Made by a program: the position numbers and the translations under genes
From: Flavobacteriales bacterium
GTDB lineage: Bacteria; Bacteroidota; Bacteroidia; Flavobacteriales_F; PHOS-HE28
DNA: 64,000 bases
Assembly (NCBI GenBank): GCA_016717305.1
Contig: JADKFY010000011.1
Coordinates: 74,102 to 138,101 of the forward strand
Direction of reading: 5' to 3'
Shown: positions 20,687-29,319 of the stretch, in pieces
Layout: every line of letters begins with the position of its first letter
How positions within the stretch are numbered: the stretch's first letter is position 1
The notes under the pieces: generated by a model
Database searches by the model: none
Told to the model about the DNA's origin: nothing
The model's input: only the letters and a program-made list of their open reading frames with translations

Positions 20687-21007
20687 ATGGCAGACGCAAA
20701 AGAACAGACCCGTCCAAATCAATTGAATATTGAGATCAGTGAGGAGGTGGCCGATGGGATCTACAGCAATCTGGCGATCATTACCCACAGCAACTCGGAG
20801 TTCGTGCTCGATTTCGTTCGCGTAATGCCGGGTGTGCCCAAAGCCAAAGTGAAAGCTCGCGTTCTACTGACGCCCCAGCACGCCAAACGGCTCATGCGCG
20901 CATTGGCCGATAACCTCCAGAAGTTCGAGAGCGTTCACGGCCCGATCCACGAAAGTGAAATGCCGGAGATACCCATGAATTTCGGCGGACCTACAGCACA
21001 GGCTTAG
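20687..21007 (+). CDS. DUF3467 domain protein
   Basis: 106 residues from ATG 20687 (MADAKEQTRPNQLNIEISEE); an ATG at 20663 would add 8 residues but overlaps no conserved sequence. SNLAIITHSNSEFVLDFVRV, then VLLTPQHAKRLMRALADNL, is the DUF3467 pattern. The family has no established function that I know. It regularly follows rpoC in Bacteroidota, which hints at a link to transcription or simply to high expression. A strong terminator closes the operon. Confidence 0.85.
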   Translation: MADAKEQTRPNQLNIEISEEVADGIYSNLAIITHSNSEFVLDFVRVMPGVPKAKVKARVLLTPQHAKRLMRALADNLQKFESVHGPIHESEMPEIPMNFGGPTAQA

Positions 21008-21024
21008 TAGAATACAACTCATTG

Positions 21025-21052
21025 AAAAAGCCCCGGGAGACCGGGGCTTTTT
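21025..21052 (+). terminator. Strong rho-independent terminator ending the rpoBC operon
   Basis: Perfect 12-base stem AAAAAGCCCCGG (21025-21036) / CCGGGGCTTTTT (21041-21052) with a GAGA tetraloop. The A- and T-tracts make it work in both directions, and the minus-strand genes end just beyond it. Confidence 0.9.
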
Positions 21053-21060
21053 CGTGGGGC

Positions 21061-21306
21061 TCAGATCCGTAACGCCTTCATCCGTTCCACGACATCTTCG
21101 CCTGCGCAGAGTTCCTTTAGTCTACGCTCAACGTGTCGGTCATAACTATCCGTGGTGTAGCCGTGCCGCATCATGTGCAGGTCCAAAAGCAACTCATCGG
21201 CAGCCTCCCAAACAGCAGCGGGTGGGCGTGCAACCTTGGGTAGGCGTTCCAACTCACCGGCCACGCCCTCGTAAAGGTCGATGAATGTGTGATCGATGCT
21301 GCTCAT
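21061..21306 (-). CDS. Small hypothetical protein (81 aa), coupled to the patatin gene
   Basis: Not recognised. An 81-residue, mostly helical soluble protein beginning MSSIDHTFIDLYEGVAGELE, with no signal peptide or membrane segment. Its ATG (21306-21304) overlaps the TGA of the upstream patatin gene as ATGA, and its end abuts the bidirectional terminator. That arrangement makes it likely to be a real gene, the last of the minus-strand run. Confidence 0.6.
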   Translation of the reverse strand: MSSIDHTFIDLYEGVAGELERLPKVARPPAAVWEAADELLLDLHMMRHGYTTDSYDRHVERRLKELCAGEDVVERMKALRI

Positions 21307-23586
21307 TCCTGTACCCTCTGATTGAAGAGGATGTACCCGTAGTTAATGCTCCAAGCCCATGGCTTTGTGTTGCCATCGAAATAGCTGAGGTTGAACCAGA
21401 TCGGTCCAACAGGACTTTGGTAGATCAAGGATCCAGAACCCAAGTAGTAACGTTTGCTGAATGCAGCGGCCGTACCCACGGTGCCATCTGCATTGGTGAT
21501 GAATGGCTCGTAGGGTTGGAAAACGTGGCCCTCCAAGCGCAGGTCGAACCGATTCCGTGCTACGGCAATGATCATCCGAATACCTCCTGCAACGTACTTC
21601 GGTGAGCGGAATTGGGGCATGAAGTACGTGGGGCTTTCCGGTGTTGGTTGGTAGGCCGGAGAGCGGATCACACTTTCCGTATAGTTCTGGAATGAGGTCA
21701 TCGTGCTGAACACCCCATCCGCATAAAAACCGAACTTGAATATACCGCGTGGCAAAAAGTACTGGTCTATTGTAGCCCTTGCGATGAGCCAATCATGGCG
21801 ATGAATGAATTGCGGCTCCAGCGCATCGCTCGTTGACCCCAATCGGGTGCGCTCGATACCACCGATATACCGGACAGAGGCGGACAACCGATCACCCACG
21901 TTGGCGTGTTGTTTCCGGTTCAGGGAATTGCGCTCCAGCAACAAGCCAGTAGTGAACTGTTCCATGGTGGTCACATCGGCCGTATCCTGCCCACCGAAGT
22001 TCTCGCTTTGGTAATACTGGTCCCTGATCTCCCCGTATTTCGCATCGAACTTCAGCAGTCCCTTATTGTCCAGACCCATGCCCATGTTCACACCACCCCA
22101 TAATTCGCGTGTTACCACGAAGGAGGGTTTCACATCATCGAAAAAGGTGCTGAAACTGCTGAAATAATCCCAGCGATGGAAGTTGAACACCGGTTCCACA
22201 TACAATGGAGCCTTGGTGGATAGGTAGGCCCGCAATTTCAACTGCCCAGCGGAATAGAACTTTCCGAAGTAGGAGATCGCCTCCACATGTGCTGAACTGC
22301 GGCTCCACAGGTTGTAACGCAAGGCCACCATTCCCGTGTTGATCGGCCGCGAAGAAGAAGATCCCACCGAAACGCACTTCCAAGTCCTTTTCACTCTTGA
22401 TGTACAGGTCCAGATCAAAGGTCTTTTTCTCGGGTCGGTATGTGGCTTTTGGATACAACGACGAGATGTTCTTATCGCCAACGAGCCTGAAGTACTTCGG
22501 TTTCAACTGTGTTGATGTGAAGAGACTATCGTTGCGCTGCAAACTTTGTTGCACATACTTGGCCTGTGGTTTCGTTAGTCCATGGATATTCAATTTGCTG
22601 AAGACCATTGGCGGCAAACGATCGCGAAAGGCCTTGCGCCGCGCCATGACCGAATCAACAGGTACCCGCCGATGTACTTGGGCAAGGATCTCAGGCATTC
22701 GCGCCATGGCCGCGGTATAGCCATCGGCTATTGCCAAACCGGGGTCGGAGAAGTCGAAAAGGGAAGTGGTGGTCTGTGGCTCAATGATCACGCCGTTCTC
22801 GCAGGCTATACTGTACTCGGACCGCTCTTGGATCATTGCTCGTAATTGGCTCACTAGATCATCTTCACTGGGGCCCGGTGAATTGTAGCTCACGTTGCTG
22901 CCTACGATGTAATCTGGCAGGAAATCGGTGTACATCACATCGCTTGGGAAGTTATTGTAGAGGCCACCGTCCATCATCAAATTCCCGTCCACTCGAATGG
23001 GCCTGAAGTAGAATGGATAGCTCATGCTCGCGCGAACGACTTGGGCCAGGTCGCCTTTGCTGAATACCACGGAGCGCTGGTCGGTAATGTCGCTTGCCAC
23101 GCAGCGGAACGGCACGAACAGACTATCGAGATCGTAACCCGCCAAGGCACTTACCGGTCCGTAGCTAAGCATCTGCTCGTAATCTATCAGGGATGGGTTG
23201 CGCAGGTTGGTAGGTAGGGAAGTTTGCAGCGCTGTGTCCAGGTCCAAGCGCAAGCTCAGGATAGTGGCGTCCGGTGGGTCCTGTTTGAAATGGTATTGAT
23301 AGGCGGGTTCAATACAACCACTGGCCATGATCATGAATTGCTCGGCCTTGAAGGTGGAGTCGATCTGTGCAGGTGACCAACCCGAACAATACATGGCCCC
23401 GATCAGCGCACCCATGCTGCTACCGGTAATGTAATCGATCGGGATCCCGTTCTCTTCCAAGGCCTTCAGCACTCCAATGTGGGTCATTCCCACCGCACCG
23501 CCACCGCTCAAAACAAGCCCCACCTTCTGGCCGTTGCATACGGAAACCAGCAGTAGTAAGAGCACAGGTAGGAGGGAACGCTTCAT
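21303..23586 (-). CDS. Patatin-like phospholipase with C-terminal beta-barrel, one frameshift
   Basis: Starts at ATG 23586 with a signal peptide (residues 1-19). The patatin domain has the oxyanion motif SGGGAVG (about 27-33), nucleophile GSSMG (Ser57) and the dyad DGGLYNN (Asp206). After about residue 330 come a POTRA-like segment (FSKLNIHGLTKPQAKYVQQSL) and a long region of alternating strands ending in NYGYILFNQ, as in outer-membrane PlpD-type esterases: a secreted lipase attached to a 16-strand barrel. At about 22351-22362, within GAAGAAGAAG, the frame shifts; repair gives RFGGIF followed by SSRPINTGMVALRYN. Repaired length is about 760 residues. A consensus error is the simplest explanation. 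Confidence 0.85.
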
Positions 23587-23638
23587 CGGTCCATAGGCCA
23601 CGGCAAAAGTAGCCGCTTCATTCAGCACAAGTTGCCGC

Positions 23639-24424
23639 TCAAACGAAGGATAGGCCGTTGAAGTATTCCGGAGCCTTCAGCAACTTCGAACCATACCAAC
23701 TGAACAACTCGCCATCCACCAGTCGCACGTCAGCTTCCGGGCAGATATCCCTGATCTCCCGCACGTGCTTTTCCTTGAACGGATAGGGCTCCGAAGAGAG
23801 CATGATCACTTCCGGTCCAGCTTCTTCCAACTCCTTCTCGGAGATCTGTGGATAACGCGCATCGTCGGCATCGAACACATTGACCAGTCCACAACGTGCC
23901 AGCATGTCGTTCACGAAGGTGCCGTGCCCAGCGACCATATACGGTTCATGCCAAATGAAGTAGGCCACGGTGCGCGTAGGTTCCAATGGGATCAAGCTTT
24001 TGAAGCGCTCCTCGATCTGCTTGGTCAGGGTCTCCGCTTTGTTACCGATGCCTGTGATCTCGCCGATGCGTTCGATCATGTCCAAAGCCCCCGGTAGGTC
24101 GCGCACGTCGCTGATCCACACCGGGAATTCCATTGCCAGCGCTTCGATGTCCTTCTTCAAGTTCTCTTCCTTGTTGCCAATGATCAGATCCGGTTTTAGC
24201 GCCCGGATCTTTTCCATATCCACCTGTTTGGTACCGCCCACCCTGTGTTTGGTCTTGAACCAAGTCTCTGGATGAATGCAGAATTTGGTGATGCCGACCA
24301 CGCGTTCGCCAAGGCCGAGGTCGTAGAGCAATTCGGTCTGGGAAGGGACGAGGGAGATGATCCGTTGGGGTGAAGCAGGCACTTGGACAGTGCGGTGCAT
24401 TTGGTCGGTGGAGAGCATGTTCAT
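23639..24424 (-). CDS. Helical-backbone metal receptor, ABC-type substrate-binding protein family
   Basis: 261 residues from ATG 24424 (MNMLSTDQMHRTVQVPASPQ); ATG 24418 is an alternative. PQRIISLVPSQTELLYDLGL, then ALKPDLIIGNKEENLK, is the periplasmic binding protein class III (BtuF/FhuD) fold with a rigid backbone helix. These bind cobalamin, haem or metal chelates. There is no signal peptide in front, as is common for this Bacteroidota subgroup, so the usual transport role is uncertain. The ATG overlaps the stop of the transposase-like gene upstream. No permease or ATPase partner is next to it. Confidence 0.8.
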   Translation of the reverse strand: MNMLSTDQMHRTVQVPASPQRIISLVPSQTELLYDLGLGERVVGITKFCIHPETWFKTKHRVGGTKQVDMEKIRALKPDLIIGNKEENLKKDIEALAMEFPVWISDVRDLPGALDMIERIGEITGIGNKAETLTKQIEERFKSLIPLEPTRTVAYFIWHEPYMVAGHGTFVNDMLARCGLVNVFDADDARYPQISEKELEEAGPEVIMLSSEPYPFKEKHVREIRDICPEADVRLVDGELFSWYGSKLLKAPEYFNGLSFV

Positions 24425-24966
24425 CGCCAGTTCTTTGGGTTTTCGGCGATGTATTGAGCGATACGTCCCCATTCCCCGTTGTGTTCGCGGATGGCACGTT
24501 CGTAGAAGTTCGGCTGCCACAGCGACCTGGCAGGGGTGTCGTTCAACCGGTTGACCCGTTTTGTGGTTTCCGATTTGAATGCCCCGATGATCGCTGCCAA
24601 TGAACCGCGTCGTGGTCCATTCGGTCTGCGATCAGATCCATATAAGGCACCCGTAGTTGCGACCCACTGGGTCGCCCCAACGGAGCTGGTATCATTCCCC
24701 CTGACCAATTCCAGTATCGCGTGCAAGTGGTCTGGCATGATCTGCATTTCATGCAGGTGCACAAGCGGGAAATGGTCCGGTATGGCGCGCCAGCATTCAT
24801 CAACGATGTCGCCCACATTTTTCAGTTCCATGCGTGCGGTGGCATCCGTTCCGAAGATCCGTCCGAACACCTGCATTCGCGGCCTTGTGCTTAGCGTCAC
24901 GAAATATGCGCCCTTTGTGTAGTCATGGTTAGTTAATCGGATGTGTTTGCGGAAACGCAAGGGCAT
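24421..24966 (-). CDS. REP-associated tyrosine transposase (RAYT, Y1_Tnp/TnpA_REP)
   Basis: 181 residues. A single-strand DNA endonuclease of the HUH class: the HUH motif is HLH at 80-82 in MPDHLHAIL, and Tyr155 in NFYERAIRE is the likely nucleophile. The C-terminal IAQYIAENPKNW is typical of RAYTs, which process REP palindromes. A REP-like palindrome (24995-25038) lies just upstream of the start. A second copy of the same palindrome core lies inside the gene at 24659-24675 and encodes residues 98-103 in the variable loop. Its TGA overlaps the ATG of the metal-receptor gene. Confidence 0.88.
   Translation of the reverse strand: MPLRFRKHIRLTNHDYTKGAYFVTLSTRPRMQVFGRIFGTDATARMELKNVGDIVDECWRAIPDHFPLVHLHEMQIMPDHLHAILELVRGNDTSSVGATQWVATTGALYGSDRRPNGPRRGSLAAIIGAFKSETTKRVNRLNDTPARSLWQPNFYERAIREHNGEWGRIAQYIAENPKNWR
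24659..24675. repeat. REP core copy inside the RAYT gene
   Basis: GCGACCC-ACT-GGGTCGC, a perfect seven-base stem with a three-base loop. It has the same stem as the intergenic REP at 25010-25026 (GCGACCC-TGT-GGGTCGC), and GTAG precedes both within a few bases. Here it is read in frame as part of the transposase. Confidence 0.65.
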
Positions 24967-24994
24967 GTGCTATCCGTGCTGTGGGTCGTGGAAT

Positions 24995-25038
24995 AACGCC
25001 GTAGATATGGCGACCCTGTGGGTCGCGGCTACGACGTT
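24995..25038. repeat. REP-like palindrome between cystathionine beta-synthase and RAYT
   Basis: Layered stem: AACG (24995) / CGTT (25035), GTAG / CTAC, and the core GCGACCC (25010-25016) TGT GGGTCGC (25020-25026). The outer arm overlaps the stop codon of the cystathionine beta-synthase gene (25037-25039), so it could also end that transcript. A half copy GTGGGTCGTGG lies at 24981-24991. Confidence 0.7.
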
Positions 25039-26392
25039 ATCTCAACTTCCCTATAATATCCTGCTTTGTTAGGATCCCATAACCATTGGGCTGCTCAATA
25101 AGTACCGCCGGACTGCCATTTCCGAGACGCTTGGTGACTTCTTCGAGTGTGGCATCCAACTGTAGCACCGGTAAAGCAGGACCCATAACAACGCTCGCCT
25201 TTTGGTGACGCACTTCCGCATCCTCCAGGATCGCATCGAACAAGCGGGCATCTGTGATGGTGCCAACGGGTTTGCCTTTCTCGAAAACAGGGAGTTGATC
25301 AATGTTGTGCTTGCGCATGGTCTCGATCGCGTTCAGTACCGGCTCATCTGCTTGCACGCTGAGGAGTTGAAGGTCCTTCCCTTTGAGGAGGTCACCAGCC
25401 GTTGGCTTTTCTTCGACCAAGAATCCGCGTTCACGCATCCAATCGTCGTTGAACATTTTGCCCAAATAACGCGTGCCGTGGTCGTGGAAGATCACCACGA
25501 TCACATCGTCCTTCTTGAATTTGTCCTTCATCTGGAGCAAGCCGGCAATGGCTGCACCAGCACTGTTGCCTACGAAGATGCCTTCGTCCTTCACGATCTT
25601 GCGCGTGTAGATGGCCGCGTCGCGATCGGTCACCTTTTCGAAGTGGTCGATCATGTCCATCTTCACGTTCTCCGGCACAAAGTCTTCACCGATCCCTTCG
25701 GTGATGTATGGGTAGATCTCGTTCTTGTCGAATTCGCCGGTCTCCTTCAACTTGGTGAATACCGAGCCGTAGGTGTCGATGCCGAGGAGCTGGATGTTCG
25801 GATTCTTCTCCTTCAGATAGCGACCCGTTCCGCAGATCGTACCACCAGTTCCCACGCCCACCACGAGGTGTGTGATCTTGCCATCGGTCTGGTCCCAGAT
25901 CTCAGGCCCGGTGGTTTCGTAGTGCGCCTGACTGTTGCTTGGGTTGTCGTATTGGTTCGCCTTCCAGCTGTTGGGCGTTTCGTTCACCAAGCGCGAGCTC
26001 ACCGAGTAGTAGGAGCGAGGGTCTTCCGGGTCCACGTTGGTAGGGCACACGATCACTTCTGCACCGAACGCGCGCAGGGCATCCACTTTCTCTTTGCTCT
26101 GCTTGTCGGTCGTGGTGAAGATGCACTTGTAGCCTTTGATGATCGCGGCGATCGCCAAGCCCATGCCGGTGTTCCCGCTGGTACCTTCGATGATGGTACC
26201 GCCTGGCTTTAATAGTCCGGCTTTTTCGGCGTCCTCCACCATCTTCAGGGCCATACGGTCCTTGATACTGTTGCCCGGATTGAAGGTCTCCACCTTGGCC
26301 AGGACCATGCCCGGGATCTCTTTGGTGATCGTGTTCAACTTCACCAACGGGGTATTGCCGATGGTGCTCAGGATGTTCTCGTGGATCTTCAT
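25037..26392 (-). CDS. Cystathionine beta-synthase (PLP domain plus two CBS domains)
   Basis: 451 residues. The PLP fold covers about 1-330: Lys44 in NPGNSIKDRMA should carry the cofactor, TSGNTGMG binds substrate carboxylate, and GVGTGGTICGTG binds the PLP phosphate. The C-terminal third (about 345-451) holds two CBS repeats (EPVLNAIETMRKHNIDQLPV and ATLEEVTKRLGNGSPAVLIE), as in eukaryotic-type cystathionine beta-synthases. The reaction condenses serine and homocysteine; some bacterial relatives act as cysteine synthases. It lies downstream of the permease gene, 46 bases away. Confidence 0.88.
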   Translation of the reverse strand: MKIHENILSTIGNTPLVKLNTITKEIPGMVLAKVETFNPGNSIKDRMALKMVEDAEKAGLLKPGGTIIEGTSGNTGMGLAIAAIIKGYKCIFTTTDKQSKEKVDALRAFGAEVIVCPTNVDPEDPRSYYSVSSRLVNETPNSWKANQYDNPSNSQAHYETTGPEIWDQTDGKITHLVVGVGTGGTICGTGRYLKEKNPNIQLLGIDTYGSVFTKLKETGEFDKNEIYPYITEGIGEDFVPENVKMDMIDHFEKVTDRDAAIYTRKIVKDEGIFVGNSAGAAIAGLLQMKDKFKKDDVIVVIFHDHGTRYLGKMFNDDWMRERGFLVEEKPTAGDLLKGKDLQLLSVQADEPVLNAIETMRKHNIDQLPVFEKGKPVGTITDARLFDAILEDAEVRHQKASVVMGPALPVLQLDATLEEVTKRLGNGSPAVLIEQPNGYGILTKQDIIGKLR

Positions 26393-26438
26393 GTGTTTGC
26401 AGGAAAGTTCGCGAAGGTAACCGGTTCGGCCGGGGTGA

Positions 26439-28010
26439 TCAATCGAAACGAATGGCTTTGGCCGGGGCGATACGCGTTACCAAAAGGCTCGGCAGGATCA
26501 AGGCCAGAACACAGATCACCAAGGTGCCTGCATTCAATAGTAGAATTGGACCGGCATCCAAGGAAACGGGTACCGCATCAACGTAGTAGCTCTCGATCGG
26601 CAGGTGAACCAAGCCGAATTGCTTTTGCAGTAGACAGAGGCCAATGCCCAACAGGTCGCCCAGTAAAATGCCGATCCCCAAGATGTACGCCGCATCGATC
26701 AAAAAGATCCATCGGATGGCACCACTGCTGCTGCCCAATGCCTTCAGCACGCCGATCATGGTGGTGCGTTCCAAAATAATGATCAGCAACGCCGAGGTCA
26801 TGTTGATGATGGCCACGATGACCATGAGCAGGATGATGACGACCACGTTGGTGTCCAACAATTCCAACCACGCGAAGATCTCCGGGAACCGATCCGCAAC
26901 GCTCAATGAACGCATGTGGATATCCAAGTATTCACCGTAGACCAGATCGTCCATTTTGCCGAGGTCATCGAAATTGTCCAGAGCCACTTCGAAGCCACCG
27001 CAGTACTTGGTATTGCTACCACCAGAACCGCCCCGCTCCATGGTGAACCGTTCCACCACCGGATACAGGCCGCCTGTACCCAGCAGGGCCGAGGTGCTGT
27101 CCGCACGCAGTCTCACCCACGCGGTGTCGGGTATGGTGTTGTCCGCATCGCTCACGATCAAGGTGATCAACGTGTCTTTGTGGAATGGATGATCGAATGA
27201 TGTTGGCAAGTTGACCCAATGTGGACCACTCCCTTGCAAGTCAGTTCCAGGCCAATCGTATGTATATACCCGATCGCCCCCGAACGCCAGTCCTTCGATC
27301 CGTACACGCCCGTCCTTCACACTGTCGCTTATTTGGATCTCTGCTTGCAAGCCCCATTGTGCGAAGCGTTGCAAGTGTGTAATGTCAACGTACACGAGCT
27401 GGTGGTCCAGCTGTTCCAAACCTGTTTTGTACAAGCCACTGATCCGGAATTTGCGCGGTCGAATATCCTCTGGTCCTCGTACCAAGTAAACCGTGATCGT
27501 GTCATTTACGCCGAGCCGCAAACGTTCCGCATGGTAACTTGAAAGGAGCAGATCGATGGGACGAGCGGTATCACCAATGGCGGGCAGTTCTCCAGCTTCC
27601 AAATGCTTCCGTAGGAATGTCCAGTCGTGATCGGAACCAACACCTTTCAATACCACGCCTTCGATCTCTTCGCCGGTCTCAATGATCCCTGGCCTCGTTG
27701 CGTAGACTTGGATATGTTTGATCCCCGGCACGGTATCCAGCCACGGATAGAAGTCCTGATCGATCACCACGCGCGGCGTTTCCTTTGGGTCGCTCTGGCT
27801 GATGGAGGTGAGCTGCAGGTCGCCACCTGCGCCCGTTACCTTCGCGCGCACTTCACGTTGGAAGCCCGTTGTAATGCCCACCGTAACGATCATGACGGCC
27901 ATGCCGATCACAATGCCCAATACTGCAATGGTGACAATGGGTCGCGAGAACCGATCGGCCCGGTCCTTGTCCACCAATATGCGGCGGGCTATGAAATGCG
28001 CAAAATTCAA
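26439..28010 (-). CDS. FtsX/LolC-type ABC transporter permease
   Basis: 523 residues from TTG 28010 (read as Met: MNFAHFIARRILVDKD), which matches the usual NFAxFIAxRI opening of Bacteroidota LolC-like permeases; a longer frame upstream is not convincing. One membrane helix (about 23-48) is followed by a large periplasmic MacB-type domain and three C-terminal helices, ending TRIAPAKAIRFD. ERTTMIGVLKALGSSSGAIR is the FtsX cytoplasmic coupling loop. It probably moves lipoproteins or other outer-membrane cargo, but the ATPase partner is not nearby. Its start is 1 base from that of the divergent NamZ gene. Confidence 0.82.
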   Translation of the reverse strand: MNFAHFIARRILVDKDRADRFSRPIVTIAVLGIVIGMAVMIVTVGITTGFQREVRAKVTGAGGDLQLTSISQSDPKETPRVVIDQDFYPWLDTVPGIKHIQVYATRPGIIETGEEIEGVVLKGVGSDHDWTFLRKHLEAGELPAIGDTARPIDLLLSSYHAERLRLGVNDTITVYLVRGPEDIRPRKFRISGLYKTGLEQLDHQLVYVDITHLQRFAQWGLQAEIQISDSVKDGRVRIEGLAFGGDRVYTYDWPGTDLQGSGPHWVNLPTSFDHPFHKDTLITLIVSDADNTIPDTAWVRLRADSTSALLGTGGLYPVVERFTMERGGSGGSNTKYCGGFEVALDNFDDLGKMDDLVYGEYLDIHMRSLSVADRFPEIFAWLELLDTNVVVIILLMVIVAIINMTSALLIIILERTTMIGVLKALGSSSGAIRWIFLIDAAYILGIGILLGDLLGIGLCLLQKQFGLVHLPIESYYVDAVPVSLDAGPILLLNAGTLVICVLALILPSLLVTRIAPAKAIRFD

Positions 28011-28011
28011 A

Positions 28012-29247
28012 ATGGTCCAATGGAGAAGCGGTGCGGCGAAGATAGGGGCCACCCTTGCGGCGTTGCTGGTGCTCAATGCGTGTGGACGAACGCAATCGGT
28101 TGAAGTGCTGGAAGCACCCGTTGTGGACATGCTACCGGGTGATTCCGTCGGTGCCGATCGTACAACGATCTATCTCCCACTTTTGAAGGATAAGCGAGTT
28201 GCCGTGTTGACCAACCAGAGTGGGTTGATCGGTACTACGCACTTGGTGGATTCACTGCTCGCATTGAACGTGGATTTGGTGAAGGTATTCGCGCCTGAAC
28301 ATGGATTTCGGGGTGATGCGGATGCTGGGGAGCATGTGAAAGATGGTAAGGACTTGCGCACCGGGCTCAACGTGATATCGCTCTATGGGAGCAACAAAAA
28401 GCCGGGACCTGATCAACTGGTCGATGTTGATGTGATCCTCTTCGATCTACAGGATGTCGGCGCACGTTTCTACACCTACATCAGTACGCTGCATTACGTG
28501 ATGGAGGCGGCTGCGGAGAACAAGAAACAAGTGATCATACTTGACCGATACAACCCCAATGGCTTTTACGTGGATGGTCCGGTCCTCGATCCAGCTTTCT
28601 CCAGTTTCGTGGGTTTGCATCCCATACCCATAGTGCATGGAATGACCATTGGAGAATACGCGCACATGATCAACGGCGAAGGTTGGTTGAAGGGTGGGGT
28701 TGAATGCCAATTGGCGGTTATCACATGTGCGAATTACAGGCATGACATGGAGTTCGCACCCCCGATCCCGCCTTCCCCTAATTTGCCGAACGCAGCGGCG
28801 ATCTGGCTATATCCTTCTGTTTGTCTTTTCGAGGGCACGATCGTAAGTGTGGGCCGTGGAACGGACAAGCCCTTTCAATGCATCGGTTATCCCAGAAGCC
28901 CGGTGGGACTCTATAAGTTCACGCCCAAGTCCGTGCCCGGTGCGAAGGATCCTCCATACCTCGGCAAGGAGTGCACCGGCATGGACCTTCAGGAATTCGG
29001 AATGATACAAGCCAGAATGGACAAGCAATTAGAGCTGGAATGGCTTATTGAAATGTACAGCTCGGCTCCGGACAAGGCGAAATTCTTCAACCCGTTCTTT
29101 GACAAGCTGGCCGGTGGTACAGCTCTGCGTGAGGCGATCATAGCAGGGAAGGATGAAGCAACGATCCGTGCATCTTGGCAACTTGGGTTGGAACAATTCA
29201 AAACGATCCGGGCCAAGTACTTGCTCTATCCAGACTTCACATCTTGA
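28012..29247 (+). CDS. DUF1343 lipoprotein, NamZ-type exo-beta-N-acetylmuramidase
   Basis: 411 residues from ATG 28012, chosen because it gives a short lipoprotein signal with lipobox LNAC (Cys24); ATG 27991 would add 7 residues. VAVLTNQSGLIG, APEHGFRGDADAGEHV and VILFDLQDVGARFYTYISTL are the conserved DUF1343 blocks. The characterised member, NamZ, removes terminal MurNAc in peptidoglycan recycling. Export to the cell surface or periplasm is implied by the lipobox. It ends just before a bidirectional terminator shared with T9SS gene A. Confidence 0.85.
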   Translation: MVQWRSGAAKIGATLAALLVLNACGRTQSVEVLEAPVVDMLPGDSVGADRTTIYLPLLKDKRVAVLTNQSGLIGTTHLVDSLLALNVDLVKVFAPEHGFRGDADAGEHVKDGKDLRTGLNVISLYGSNKKPGPDQLVDVDVILFDLQDVGARFYTYISTLHYVMEAAAENKKQVIILDRYNPNGFYVDGPVLDPAFSSFVGLHPIPIVHGMTIGEYAHMINGEGWLKGGVECQLAVITCANYRHDMEFAPPIPPSPNLPNAAAIWLYPSVCLFEGTIVSVGRGTDKPFQCIGYPRSPVGLYKFTPKSVPGAKDPPYLGKECTGMDLQEFGMIQARMDKQLELEWLIEMYSSAPDKAKFFNPFFDKLAGGTALREAIIAGKDEATIRASWQLGLEQFKTIRAKYLLYPDFTS

Positions 29248-29252
29248 ACGAA

Positions 29253-29301
29253 GAAGCCCCGCCCACCTTCCCGCACTTCAGCGGGAGGTGAACGGGGCTT
29301 C
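29253..29301. terminator. Bidirectional terminator between NamZ gene and T9SS gene A
   Basis: GAAGCCCCG (29253-29261) pairs with CGGGGCTTC (29293-29301), and the inner CCCGC / GCGGG extends the structure. It lies between two convergent genes. Confidence 0.75.
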
Positions 29302-29319
29302 GTTCAGGTTGTTCCGATC

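Noticed and set aside
22397..22845. Plus-strand frames within the patatin gene
   Set aside because: Shadows; the minus-strand frame carries all patatin catalytic motifs.
27802..27990. Longer N-terminus for the NamZ-type protein
   Set aside because: Those codons are antisense to the permease and Met-rich nonsense; the lipoprotein signal starts at 28012.
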